Assembly (NCBI RefSeq): GCF_001854405.1
Contig: NZ_CP017718.1
Span: forward strand, 806,001-870,000
DNA: 64,000 bases
DNA from: Hyphomonas sp. Mor2
Lineage (GTDB): Bacteria; Pseudomonadota; Alphaproteobacteria; Caulobacterales; Hyphomonadaceae
Reading direction: 5' to 3'
Shown here: positions 18,725-27,096 of the stretch, one piece after another
How the letters are laid out: the number at the start of each line of letters is the position of its first letter
Numbering within the stretch: position 1 is the stretch's first letter
Translations under genes and position numbers: made by a program
The notes under the pieces: generated by a model
The model's database searches: none
What the model was told of the DNA's origin: nothing
What the model saw: only the letters and a program-made list of their open reading frames with translations

Positions 18725-19165
18725 ATGGCCAAAGCCGAGAACAAGACCAAGCCAACCGAAGTGGATCCGAAAGACTTCGTGGCCGCAGTGGAGTCAGACA
18801 AGAAACGCGCAGATGCGGAAATCCTTTTAGGTTTTTTTGAGCGCGTCACGGGGCTCAAGCCGAAAATGTGGGGGCCGAGCCTGATTGGCTATGGGCGCTA
18901 TCACTACAAGTATGAAACTGGCCGCGAAGGCGACATGCTGATGACCGGGTTCAGCCCGCGCAAGGCCAATCTGGTCTTTTATATCATGCCTGGCTACCGC
19001 TCTGATGCGATGCAGGACAAACTTGCACGATTGGGCAAACACAAGCTCGGCAAGTCGTGCCTTTATGTGAACAAGCTGGCCGATATCGACATGGACGTCC
19101 TGGAAGAGATCGTGCGCGATGGTGTCGATTACATGCGCGAGAATTACGAGACCTGGGACGCGTGA
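18725..19165 (+). CDS. DUF1801 (YdhG-like) protein
   Basis: The 146-residue cytosolic protein belongs to the DUF1801 fold: LKPKMWGPSLIGYGRYHYKY, the middle GFSPRKANLVFYIMPGY and LGKHKLGKSCLYVNKLADID are diagnostic. The family's role is unknown; the fold resembles frataxin/YjbR-type small domains. AGGGAGG precedes ATG 18725. The stop overlaps the next gene's GTG start by 4 bases (GTGA), which suggests a functional link. Confidence 0.9.
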   Translation: MAKAENKTKPTEVDPKDFVAAVESDKKRADAEILLGFFERVTGLKPKMWGPSLIGYGRYHYKYETGREGDMLMTGFSPRKANLVFYIMPGYRSDAMQDKLARLGKHKLGKSCLYVNKLADIDMDVLEEIVRDGVDYMRENYETWDA

Positions 19166-19671
19166 GCCTGGAAACCATCGTTTCCTATTGGGGGGTGCCG
19201 AGCAAAACAGACAGCGAGCGTTATGGACGCGTGATCGAAGCGCTGGCGAAAGCTCAAGGCGGCGCGAGATTCACGCCGCATATCTCACTCGGTTCGCTGG
19301 AGCAGCATGACCCTGAAATGGATGATGTGCTCGCCGAGTTGAAAGATCTTACCGTCCATCCAAGGGGGCTTGGGCGCTCTGATGTGTTCACCACGTCGCT
19401 CTTTGTCGATCTGGCTCAGAGTGCGCAGCTGGACCTGGCGCGGGCGCGTCTGGCGCGTCGAGACGGATTTCGGTCCAGTCGAACCTTCTCGCCGCATATC
19501 AGCCTTTGTTACGGGCCGCCGGTGAACGAGGAGGCGGTTGCAGCGGATATTCAGGCCTTGCTTTCGACGCCCGTCAAAATCGATCGTGTCCAAGCGGTAG
19601 AGATTGCGATCCCGGTGACGACTTATGCCCAGGTGGCGGCCTGGGCGCCGATCGAAACCTTTGTGATCTGA
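19162..19671 (+). CDS. 2H phosphoesterase / 2'-5' RNA ligase-like protein (GTG start)
   Basis: Two H-x-S motifs 72 residues apart, TPHISLG (His40, Ser42) and SPHISLCYG (His112, Ser114), define a 2H phosphoesterase active site, which opens cyclic nucleotides or 2',3'-cyclic phosphates. The 169-residue length fits. The spacing and the Y/W-rich start (SYWGVP) recall the plant/fungal cyclic phosphodiesterase branch. The GTG at 19162 overlaps the DUF1801 stop; a longer upstream frame only shadows DUF1801. The substrate is unknown. Confidence 0.83.
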   Translation: MSLETIVSYWGVPSKTDSERYGRVIEALAKAQGGARFTPHISLGSLEQHDPEMDDVLAELKDLTVHPRGLGRSDVFTTSLFVDLAQSAQLDLARARLARRDGFRSSRTFSPHISLCYGPPVNEEAVAADIQALLSTPVKIDRVQAVEIAIPVTTYAQVAAWAPIETFVI

Positions 19672-19674
19672 ACT

Positions 19675-20070
19675 CTAGCGCCCGCGAGCCGCCTCGATTT
19701 TCTTGGCAAACCCGGAAGCGCCGAGACAGCGAACCGACAAAGTGCCAATCGCCGTGTGAACGTCCAGCACCGGGGTGCCGACACTGTTACGGACCTCGAC
19801 CCCTGTAATCCCGCGTAACGGAATGAACACGCCGAGCGATTCCGGGTCTTTGAACACCGCTCTGTTCAGAGTGTTGGGGTGAAACTCGACACAGTCATCA
19901 GTCAGGTAAAGCATGCCACCAATCCAGTGCCCGCCCATCACCATTTTTGAGGCTTTTGATCCCATACGCCCGCCGGCGCCAACCAGTCGGCTGGTGCGAT
20001 CACCGAGCTCGGCATCCTTCAAAAGCGCTGTGGCAAGCTTCTTGGCGATGATATTGTCCGGGGGCGACAT
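19675..20070 (-). CDS. GRAM/PH-like small protein (tandem copy 2)
   Basis: The 131-residue soluble protein has a central stretch (GGHWIGGMLYLTDDCVEFHPNTLNRAVF) followed by beta-rich IPLRGITGVEV and LSVRCLGASGFAKKI, which matches the GRAM/PH-like pattern of a seven-strand sheet and final helix. It is clearly related to the protein at 20151-20546: shared motifs are G-H/Q-WI-G, E/F-F-P-N/R-LN, F-K, IP, and LS-RCLGA. It ends 3 bases from the convergent 2H gene. Function unknown. Confidence 0.75.
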   Translation of the reverse strand: MSPPDNIIAKKLATALLKDAELGDRTSRLVGAGGRMGSKASKMVMGGHWIGGMLYLTDDCVEFHPNTLNRAVFKDPESLGVFIPLRGITGVEVRNSVGTPVLDVHTAIGTLSVRCLGASGFAKKIEAARGR

Positions 20071-20150
20071 GAGCCATTCTCCACATCTTTCAGGCAGTTA
20101 ATACCGCTCATTCGCGTTTGGCCAGAGGCCGATTTGTCTGAACGCACGCC

Positions 20151-20546
20151 TCAGGCGTCGCGCGCCCAGTTGATCCTGGCGATGAACTCGTCAGCGCCGA
20201 GGCAACGAATGGATAGCGTCTCGGCTGGGGTTTCCAGGTCGATGATCGGCGCGACGGCGCCGAACCGTTTGCGGACGCTCGTCAGCTCCGACCAGGGTAT
20301 GTGAATTCTGAGATCGTCCATGTTCTTGAAGAAGGGCTGGTTCAGTCTGGACGGCTGAAATTCAAACCCGGTGGACTTTATGAGCGCCTTGCCTGAAATC
20401 CACTGACCGCCAATCATCTGCTTTGACAGCTTGGCGCTGATCTGACCGTCCAGGCCCAGGATCATCTTGGACAGGCGTCCCATTTTCGCGCCGTCTAGCA
20501 AGGCGCTGACATTTTTCCGGGCGAGGACTGGTTCCGGGTCGGTCAC
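20151..20546 (-). CDS. GRAM/PH-like small protein (tandem copy 1, GTG start)
   Basis: A 131-residue paralogue of the downstream gene, same length and same core (GGQWISGKALIKSTGFEFQP, NQPFFKNMDDLRIHIPW, LSIRCLGADEFIARI). GTG at 20546 is the start; a GAGGA lies about 10 bases upstream. Divergence between the copies is considerable, so the duplication is old. It lies between its paralogue and hemB on the same strand, 80 bases before the second copy. No signal peptide or membrane helix is seen. Confidence 0.75.
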   Translation of the reverse strand: MTDPEPVLARKNVSALLDGAKMGRLSKMILGLDGQISAKLSKQMIGGQWISGKALIKSTGFEFQPSRLNQPFFKNMDDLRIHIPWSELTSVRKRFGAVAPIIDLETPAETLSIRCLGADEFIARINWARDA

Positions 20547-20576
20547 ACTAAATATCCTCGATCTGGTCGGACCTTG

Positions 20577-21578
20577 CTAGCCGAGCTTCTGCGCCGCCGA
20601 TTCCGCGAAATAGGTGATAATCCCGCTCGCCCCTGCGCGCTTGAAGCTGAGCAGGGTCTCCAGCATCACGCGTTCGCCATCGATCCAGCCATTCTGGGCG
20701 GCGGCCTGGATCATCGCATATTCGCCAGACACCTGGAACGCGAAGGTCGGCACGGCGAACGTTTCTGACACACGGCGCACGATGTCGAGATAGGGCAGGC
20801 CGGGTTTGACCATCACCATGTCGGCCCCTTCCTGAAGGTCCATGGCGACCTCGCGCAAGGCTTCTTCGGTGTTGGCCGGATCCTGCTGATAGGTCTTCTT
20901 GTCACCGATCAGAGCCGTGGCAGAGCCAATCGCCTCGCGATAGGGGCCATAGAAACCGCTCGCATATTTGGCGGCATAGGACAGGATCATCGTATTGGTG
21001 AAGCCGTTCTCTTCCAGCGCTGAGCGGATCGCCCCGATGCGGCCATCCATCATGTCTGACGGCGCGACGACATCCGCCCCGGCCTCAGCTTGAACGAGCG
21101 CCTGCTCGAGGAGCACGGCGGTCGTCTCGTCGTTCAGGACGTAACCCGCTTCGTCGATTAGGCCGTCATGTCCGTGACTGGTGAACGGATCGAGGGCGAC
21201 ATCGCAAATGATCCCGACCTCGGGCGCTGCGTCCTTCATTGCCTTGATCACCGTCGGAATGAGACCGTCCGGATTGAGGCTCTCGCTGCCATCTTCGTCT
21301 TTGCGCGCCGGATTGATGTGCGGGAAAATCGCAATCGCCGGAATGCCGAGCTTGGCGGCGCGCTTGGCGGCGGCTGCCGCCTCAGTCACATTGAACCGTT
21401 CCGTCCCGGGCATAGCGTCAACCGGAATGCGGGGCTCGTCTCCATCATGCACGACCATGGACCAGATCAGGTCCGAGGGCGTGAGTGTGTGTTCTGCGGT
21501 CAGGTCGCGAATCCAGCTCGACTGGCGCAGGCGGCGCAGGCGCGTGGCCGGGAAGGATTGTGGAAATGAAGTCGTCAT
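20577..21578 (-). CDS. hemB: Porphobilinogen synthase (delta-aminolevulinic acid dehydratase)
   Basis: HemB joins two 5-aminolevulinate molecules into porphobilinogen for heme and related tetrapyrroles. The two Schiff-base lysines are Lys204 (YAAKYASGFYGPYREA) and Lys258 (VMVKPGLPYLD). The region normally holding three zinc cysteines reads DVALDPFTSHGHDG, so this is the Asp-rich, magnesium-type enzyme seen in alphaproteobacteria. The 333-residue length is normal. It stands with the GRAM/PH-like pair downstream, 30 bases away. Confidence 0.97.
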   Translation of the reverse strand: MTTSFPQSFPATRLRRLRQSSWIRDLTAEHTLTPSDLIWSMVVHDGDEPRIPVDAMPGTERFNVTEAAAAAKRAAKLGIPAIAIFPHINPARKDEDGSESLNPDGLIPTVIKAMKDAAPEVGIICDVALDPFTSHGHDGLIDEAGYVLNDETTAVLLEQALVQAEAGADVVAPSDMMDGRIGAIRSALEENGFTNTMILSYAAKYASGFYGPYREAIGSATALIGDKKTYQQDPANTEEALREVAMDLQEGADMVMVKPGLPYLDIVRRVSETFAVPTFAFQVSGEYAMIQAAAQNGWIDGERVMLETLLSFKRAGASGIITYFAESAAQKLG

Positions 21579-21642
21579 GCCTTGGCGATAAACGTCTCGC
21601 TGATCCGGATCAACGCCTGATGCCTATCAAACTGTCGCAACC

Positions 21643-22215
21643 CTAGTCGTCTTTGGAGCGGCGCATACCGAACCGGAACAGGCTGCGCCGGACCTTGCGG
21701 CGCATGAAGCAGCGTTGGGTGACATCCATGAACGGCTTCTGAGCCTCTTCGATTTCAAGCATGTAGGGCTCAAGCTGCGGTCGCGAAATCTCGCGAAAGC
21801 CGAGCGAGGCATAGAAGGGGCCATTCCAGGCCAGGTCACGAAAGGTCGAGAGGCTCACATGTGGCAGCTTTCGGTGCTCCGCCTCGGCCAGTGTCCGGAT
21901 CACCAGCGCTCGGCCGAGACCCTTCTGTCCGTGGTCCGGGTGTACGCTGACCTGATCGAGATAGAGCCCGCTGCCGCGTGGGCGGATCAGCGCGAAACCA
22001 ACCGCCCAGTCATGCTGATTGCGCGCCGCGAAGACATTGCCGAGTGGGATCTCGGTTTCCAGGACCTCAGCCGGAACATGGTCCTGCAGCGCTTCCGGCG
22101 TCAAAAGACCGGTCGATTCGAACAAGGCAGAAGCGGCCTTGTCGACTGAAATCAGCGCAGGAATATCGTCCAATTCCGCGAGGGTAATGGAATATCCTTC
22201 CGGTAGATCAGACAT
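21643..22215 (-). CDS. GNAT family N-acetyltransferase
   Basis: The 190-residue protein contains the acetyl-CoA-binding motif A, DQVSVHPDHGQKGLGRALV (about 88-105), and a C-terminal GNAT core ending FYASLGFREI. The extra C-terminal tail from about 155 is basic (CFMRRKVRRSLFRFGMRRSK) and could contact nucleic acid or membrane. The substrate is unknown. It is divergent from the acyl-CoA dehydrogenase gene by 62 bases. Confidence 0.9.
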   Translation of the reverse strand: MSDLPEGYSITLAELDDIPALISVDKAASALFESTGLLTPEALQDHVPAEVLETEIPLGNVFAARNQHDWAVGFALIRPRGSGLYLDQVSVHPDHGQKGLGRALVIRTLAEAEHRKLPHVSLSTFRDLAWNGPFYASLGFREISRPQLEPYMLEIEEAQKPFMDVTQRCFMRRKVRRSLFRFGMRRSKDD

Positions 22216-22277
22216 TGACGCAGAATTCTCCTATGGCATTGCTGCCGCCTGATCGAACATAGACGAGGCAAATTTCG

Positions 22278-23417
22278 ATGACCACACGATTGAGCGAAGA
22301 GCAGGTCATGATTCAGGACATGGCGAAACGCTTCGCCGCCGATCGGCTGGCTCCGCATACATCGGAATGGGATGAAACCAAACACTTTCCCGTAAATGTG
22401 ATCCGCGAAACGGCGGAGCTCGGATTTGCCGGGATCTATGTCGCTGAAGAGGTGGGTGGCTCAGCGCTTGGCCGTCTCGATGCAGCGCTGATCTTTGAAC
22501 AGCTTTCCTATGGCGATGTCTCGACTGCCGCTTTTATCTCGATCCACAACATGGCCAGCTGGATGATTGATCGGTTCGGCGATGATGACCAGCGCAAGGC
22601 CTGGTTGCCAAAGCTGACCAGCATGGAACTGATCGCGTCTTATTGCCTGACAGAACCGGGCTCGGGATCCGATGCCGCGGCGATGAAGACGACCGCCGTG
22701 CGAGACGGCGATGCGTATGTCCTGAATGGCTCGAAACAGTTCATTTCAGGCGCCGGGACGAGCGATGTCTATGTTCTGATGGCCAAGACCTCGGATGAAG
22801 GCGCGCGCGGCGTCTCGGCTTTTATCATCCCGCTCGATACGCCGGGTCTCAGCTTCGGCAATAATGAAAAGAAAATGGGCTGGAACTCGCAGCCGACGCG
22901 GCAGGTCCTGCTGGACGATGTCCGCATTCCGGCAGCCAATCGGATTGGCGAAGAAGGGCATGGCTTCAAGTTCGCCATGGCGGGCCTGGATGGTGGCCGC
23001 CTGAACATCGCCGCCTGTTCGCTTGGCGGGGCCCAGCGCGCGCTCGACAAGGCGCTGGACTATGCCAAGGAGCGTCAGCAATTCGGACAGCCGATCGCCA
23101 ATTTCCAGGCCACACAGTTCAAACTGGCCGACATGGAGACGGAACTCCAGGCCGCGCGCGTCATGCTTTACGAAGCCGCAGCCAAGCTCGACGCCAAGGC
23201 GCCCGACGCCACGCGTTGGTGCGCGATGGCCAAGCGCTTCGTCACGGATACAGGCTTCAAGGTCGCCAATGACGCCCTGCAAATCCATGGCGGTTACGGC
23301 TACCTGTCAGAGTATGGCGTCGAGCAGATTGTCCGCGATCTGCGTGTTCATCAGATCCTCGAAGGCACGAATGAAATCATGCGCGTGATTGTCAGTCGGG
23401 ACATGCTGAAAGGATAA
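22278..23417 (+). CDS. Acyl-CoA dehydrogenase (isobutyryl-CoA dehydrogenase-like)
   Basis: This FAD enzyme introduces a 2,3 double bond into acyl-CoA. The 379-residue chain has YCLTEPGSGSDAA (FAD/substrate loop), the KQFISGAGTSDVYVLMAKT core, GYLSEYGVEQIVRDLRV, and the catalytic base Glu362 in LEGTNEIMRVI. The sequence style is closest to the short/branched-chain isobutyryl-CoA dehydrogenase group that acts in valine breakdown; this is inference. GAGG precedes ATG 22278. With HIBCH and HIBADH-like genes in this window, a valine route is possible though not linked as an operon. Confidence 0.92.
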   Translation: MTTRLSEEQVMIQDMAKRFAADRLAPHTSEWDETKHFPVNVIRETAELGFAGIYVAEEVGGSALGRLDAALIFEQLSYGDVSTAAFISIHNMASWMIDRFGDDDQRKAWLPKLTSMELIASYCLTEPGSGSDAAAMKTTAVRDGDAYVLNGSKQFISGAGTSDVYVLMAKTSDEGARGVSAFIIPLDTPGLSFGNNEKKMGWNSQPTRQVLLDDVRIPAANRIGEEGHGFKFAMAGLDGGRLNIAACSLGGAQRALDKALDYAKERQQFGQPIANFQATQFKLADMETELQAARVMLYEAAAKLDAKAPDATRWCAMAKRFVTDTGFKVANDALQIHGGYGYLSEYGVEQIVRDLRVHQILEGTNEIMRVIVSRDMLKG

Positions 23418-23455
23418 GGCTCAAACTGCGCTGCGAATCCCCTTACACATGAAGA

Positions 23456-23827
23456 ATGGATGACGGGGCAGCCATTATTGAGCTCGCGACCCTTCGCGAG
23501 ATCTGCAGCGCAGAGATGCAGTGTCTTCGCGGTTTTCTCAAACTCAGTGATGTCGGCATCGATGACGCCCTCGCCAGCTCCCGCATCGTTCGCTTCAATG
23601 TGTTCAGCAACTCGCATTTCGGTATTGTGCCGGTCCTGCGTCTGGCGACCGACGATCATGATGGCGACGGTCTGTGCCTGTCACAAGTGGTCGTGAGCCC
23701 GCGCTGTCCACCCGTCATGGGAGAGACGGCCATCGTTTCGCCGATGACCGACCTGCTGCTGGAAAACGAGGAGCGCATTGTCCGCACAGCATTTCTGGCG
23801 GCACGGGATGCGCATTCCGGGCGGTAG
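23456..23827 (+). CDS. Hypothetical protein, 123 aa
   Basis: I do not recognise a family. The 123-residue product is soluble, with no signal peptide, and alternates acidic helices with hydrophobic strands (SRIVRFNVFSNSHFGIVPVLRLATDD). It lies 38 bases after the dehydrogenase gene, co-directional, and 87 bases before the methyltransferase gene. A minus-strand frame covers much of the same DNA, but it mostly shadows the methyltransferase. Tentative. Confidence 0.5.
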   Translation: MDDGAAIIELATLREICSAEMQCLRGFLKLSDVGIDDALASSRIVRFNVFSNSHFGIVPVLRLATDDHDGDGLCLSQVVVSPRCPPVMGETAIVSPMTDLLLENEERIVRTAFLAARDAHSGR

Positions 23828-23914
23828 TATATGATCACCGTGGAGACGTCTGAAATTCCAGGATGACTGGAGACGGCGCGATATTTCCATATAGTGCCGC
23901 GCCGAGAGGTGAAT

Positions 23915-24439
23915 ATGACGGCATCCATTCTTCTGATTGACCCCAAGTATCCGCACAATGTCGGCCAGTCGGTCCGCGCCTGCGCCGCCTATGGTGTGCC
24001 GAACCTGTACTTTACAGGGGACCGCATGAACGCGGCGATGAAGGAGCTGAAACGGCTGCCGCGCGAAGAGCGGCTGCGCGGCTATCGATCGGTGAAGCTC
24101 GAGCATATGGAGCGGCCTTTTGATGCGCTACCGCATCTCACGCCCGTCGCCGTCGAAATCCGTCCCAATAGCGAGTCCTTGCCGATGTTCGAGCATCCGG
24201 AGAACGCGCTTTACGTCTTTGGTCCGGAGGATGGCAGCATTGGCTCGAGCGTGCTTGGCCAATGTCACCGCTTCGTCGCGATTCCGAGCGCGCATTGCCT
24301 GAACCTCAGCATGGCTGTGGGCACCGTCCTCTACGATCGCCAGGCCAAGCTGGACCCGGGCCGAGCGCTCGACACCAGTGCGGCCAATGCGCCGGGCTAT
24401 TTCGAGGTGCGTGATCTCCTGCCGCGACCGACGCCTTAG
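23915..24439 (+). CDS. SpoU/TrmH-family RNA methyltransferase
   Basis: The 174-residue protein has the SPOUT trefoil-knot motifs: HNVGQSVRACAAYGV, then YVFGPEDGSIGSSVL, and IPSAHCLNLSMAVGTVLYDR, which binds S-adenosylmethionine. Family members 2'-O-methylate tRNA or rRNA. The target is not clear, though the short length suits a TrmL-like enzyme. ATG 23915 has GAGAGGTGA just upstream; the first seven residues of the longer frame were dropped. It is convergent with the TPR gene. Confidence 0.9.
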   Translation: MTASILLIDPKYPHNVGQSVRACAAYGVPNLYFTGDRMNAAMKELKRLPREERLRGYRSVKLEHMERPFDALPHLTPVAVEIRPNSESLPMFEHPENALYVFGPEDGSIGSSVLGQCHRFVAIPSAHCLNLSMAVGTVLYDRQAKLDPGRALDTSAANAPGYFEVRDLLPRPTP

Positions 24440-24482
24440 CCGCGGATCAGGTTAAAGGTATCGCTTGCGGTGATGGCGCTTG

Positions 24483-25046
24483 CTACTGGTCGACATCCTC
24501 AACAGAGTAACGCGAGATCGTCCGCTGGGCGGCTTCAAAGTCCGGTTTCAGAGTCAGAGCCTGTTTCAAGTCGAAGTAAGCCTTCTCAAACTGATCCAAA
24601 TTTTCATAGGCGAGGGCGCGATTATAGAGCGCCTCTGGGAGTTTCTTCGTGCCCAGGTCGATGCTGCGTGTCAGGTTTTCGATCGCTTCCTGATTGCGCC
24701 CCATATAGATCAGTGCGGCGCCGCGATTGATGAGGGCTTCCGGAGAATCTGGCGCGATTTTGAGGGATTGATCGTAAGACTTCAGCGACTCCTCGTGATC
24801 GCCGGCTCGCATTTGCAAGATGCCCAGATTGACCCAGGTCGAAGCGCGGTTGAGACGCGACATACCGATATTGTTCAAAGCCGCCTTGCATCGAGCGACG
24901 GCTCGGTTCTTACCCGGATTGCCCGTAACCGCATCGACATAGCACTGCCGCGCCAGGCCGTCGCCAAGCACCAGCGATTGCGCCTGGCCTGCGCCCGACA
25001 GAGCGATCAGAGCTGAGATGGCTGTGAGGGTGCGAACGATTTTCAT
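24483..25046 (-). CDS. Secreted TPR protein
   Basis: The 187-residue protein starts with a signal peptide (MKIVRTLTAISALIALSGAGQAQ, probable cut after AQA or AGQAQ) and then has about three tetratricopeptide repeats: LNRASTWVNLGILQMRAGDH, PEALINRGAALIYMGRNQEA, PEALYNRALAYENLDQFEKA. TPRs serve as protein-binding scaffolds in the periplasm. Two cysteines (QCYVDAV, ARCKAAL) precede the repeats and may pair. It is divergent from the LytTR regulator, with 223 bases between. Confidence 0.87.
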   Translation of the reverse strand: MKIVRTLTAISALIALSGAGQAQSLVLGDGLARQCYVDAVTGNPGKNRAVARCKAALNNIGMSRLNRASTWVNLGILQMRAGDHEESLKSYDQSLKIAPDSPEALINRGAALIYMGRNQEAIENLTRSIDLGTKKLPEALYNRALAYENLDQFEKAYFDLKQALTLKPDFEAAQRTISRYSVEDVDQ

Positions 25047-25269
25047 GGTGAGTATCCTTCAATTGACCTTGGCGACGCGCGGCCTGGGCTAGACCCGATC
25101 GCGGCTTTCAGGCTGTCGTCTCACATGATCTCGCCATCGTCTCTGTGGGTGGGACGATCATGATTTGCGCGGGACGGCTGTGGTGCTTTTGGGGCGAGTG
25201 GCACCCATATGGTGCGAACGGTTGTCGCCGCCACTTCAATGATCAGCGCGCCCGGCGCATAAGGAAGAG

Positions 25270-26130
25270 ATGGACTCGAATCCGCATCGTCTGGAACAAG
25301 TCGCAGAGCAGCGTGCCGACCGATTGGCGTATGCGGCGATCGTCTTCTTCGCGGTTCTGTCCTGGATCATTTCATCCAGCTCCGAACAGATCGAAGCGCG
25401 AGCGGCGGGTATCCGGATCGACGCGCTGGAACCCTGGGTGATCCACTTCGCTTCCGATATTGCGGTTCTGTTGGTCGTTCCAATCATTCCCTTCCTGCTG
25501 TCTCGCGTGCGCTTCGCGCGGGAAGAGGCGGCCCGGACCGTTTTGATCCTTTGTGTGGGCCTGGTGGCTTACATTATTGCTCAAGTCCTGTTGCTGGCCG
25601 GTGTGCGCTCGGTTCTGTGGCCGATATTCCTGGACGGATATTATGAAACCAGCGTCGGAGAGCCGCTCGTCTGGCTGTATGAGTCCCGGGAGATCGTCTA
25701 TACGTTTCTGCTCAATCTTGCGGCGTTCTATCTGTTCCGCAGTTTGGAGCGATTACGCCTCGATGCGGCCGGCCGAACGCAGCAAGCGGAAGACCATCAG
25801 CGTCTGGTTTTGAATTCCGGTGGCCGAACGCTGATTTTTCGCCCGTCCGAGATCTGGTGGGCGAAAGCGGCCTCCAACTATGTTGAGATACAGACCGAAA
25901 CCGGCACGCACCTGGTGCGGATTTCATTGTCGGAGCTGGAAACGCTGATCGAAAAGATCGAAACATCTCATGTCCGTTGTCATCGATCCTTTCTGGTTCA
26001 GGTTTCGCACATTTCCAAGATTACGCCACGCGGCAATGGCGGCGCTGAGCTGGAACTCACTTCAGGCAAGGTGCTGCCAATCGGGCGCTCTTATCGGGCC
26101 ATTGTCGAGCGCCTGGTCAAAGGCGACTGA
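25270..26130 (+). CDS. Membrane-anchored LytTR transcriptional regulator
   Basis: The 286-residue protein has about four membrane helices in the first 165 residues (for example LAYAAIVFFAVLSWIIS, IAVLLVVPIIPFLLS, TVLILCVGLVAYIIAQVLLL and EIVYTFLLNLAAFYLF) and a C-terminal LytTR DNA-binding domain (about 180-285). Signatures are IWWAKAASNYVEIQTETGTHLVR, then FLVQVSHISKITPRGNGGAELEL and GKVLPIGRSYR. Response-regulator domains are absent, so it probably senses a membrane or periplasmic cue directly. The divergent TPR protein is a candidate target. This is inference. Confidence 0.92.
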   Translation: MDSNPHRLEQVAEQRADRLAYAAIVFFAVLSWIISSSSEQIEARAAGIRIDALEPWVIHFASDIAVLLVVPIIPFLLSRVRFAREEAARTVLILCVGLVAYIIAQVLLLAGVRSVLWPIFLDGYYETSVGEPLVWLYESREIVYTFLLNLAAFYLFRSLERLRLDAAGRTQQAEDHQRLVLNSGGRTLIFRPSEIWWAKAASNYVEIQTETGTHLVRISLSELETLIEKIETSHVRCHRSFLVQVSHISKITPRGNGGAELELTSGKVLPIGRSYRAIVERLVKGD

Positions 26131-26223
26131 CCCGCAGCACACGCGTTTTTGACGACCGCAACGTAAAGCGCTTAATCTGCCTGCAGGAACGCTTCCGACA
26201 GATGAAGCCATTGGAGGACCAAG

Positions 26224-27084
26224 ATGAAAGTCACGCCCGTCGAAGGCTTGGGTGCCGAGATTACTGATGTTGATATCAAGTCTCTGAGCGAAGCCGATTT
26301 CGCCGCGATCAAGGATGCCTTTGCCGAGCATGGCGTCATTTTCTTTCGCGATCAGGACACCAGCGAGCAGGACCATATCGCCTTCGCGGAACGCTTCGGG
26401 GACATCAACGTGAACCGCTTCTTTGCAGCGCATCCCGATTATCCGCAAATTGCGCTGGTGGCGAAGGAGCCGGATCAGAAGGACAATATTGGCGGCGGAT
26501 GGCACACAGATCATTCCTATGATCACGAGCCGGCGCTTGGATCCGTCCTAGTCGCGCGTGAGCTGCCAGAGAGCGGCGGCGACACGATGTTTGCCAGCAT
26601 GTACAAGGCCTACGAAACGCTTCCGGATGAGCTGAAGGCAAAGATTGACGGACGCAGCGCGCTCCACTCCGGAAAGCATATCTTCGGCGAGGGCCCGGAC
26701 AGCTATTACAAGACTTCAGACGCCGGTGCGCATGATGAAGGGACGAACCGGATCGGCAATGCCGCCGTCGCCGAAACACTGACCGACCCGGAGCACCCGA
26801 TCGTCATCACCCATCCGCTGAGCGGCAAGAAGGCGCTTTACGTCAACCCGGCCTTCACGCGGGAAGTCGTCGGCATGGACAAGGCCGAGAGCGACGAATT
26901 GCTGTCCGATCTCTACACGCATGTGTTTACCGGACATGGGTTTCATCACCGCTTCAAGTGGGAGCCTGGTTCAATCGCCATGTGGGACAATCGCTCGACC
27001 TGGCACTGGGCGCTGAATGATTATCAGGGCCAGCGCCGGATCATGCACCGGATCACGATTGAAGGCTGCGCACTGGGCGCCTAG
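26224..27084 (+). CDS. TauD/TfdA family Fe(II)/2-oxoglutarate dioxygenase
   Basis: The iron ligands are visible: the H-x-D motif His94 and Asp96 in GGGWHTDHSYD, a distal histidine in NRSTWHWALNDY, and the 2-oxoglutarate-binding arginine in RRIMHRITIEG. The family oxidises substrates such as taurine, alkylsulfonates, 2,4-D-like acids or carnitine precursors. The 286-residue length is normal. GGAGG sits 5 bases before ATG 26224. Its substrate cannot be read from sequence. It is convergent with the broken barrel gene. Confidence 0.92.
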   Translation: MKVTPVEGLGAEITDVDIKSLSEADFAAIKDAFAEHGVIFFRDQDTSEQDHIAFAERFGDINVNRFFAAHPDYPQIALVAKEPDQKDNIGGGWHTDHSYDHEPALGSVLVARELPESGGDTMFASMYKAYETLPDELKAKIDGRSALHSGKHIFGEGPDSYYKTSDAGAHDEGTNRIGNAAVAETLTDPEHPIVITHPLSGKKALYVNPAFTREVVGMDKAESDELLSDLYTHVFTGHGFHHRFKWEPGSIAMWDNRSTWHWALNDYQGQRRIMHRITIEGCALGA

Positions 27085-27096
27085 TTCGGACGAAGC

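Noticed and set aside
25145-25441. Plus-strand frame overlapping the LytTR regulator start
   Set aside because: It is out of frame with the regulator, Arg/Trp-rich, and lacks a ribosome site; it is a shadow.
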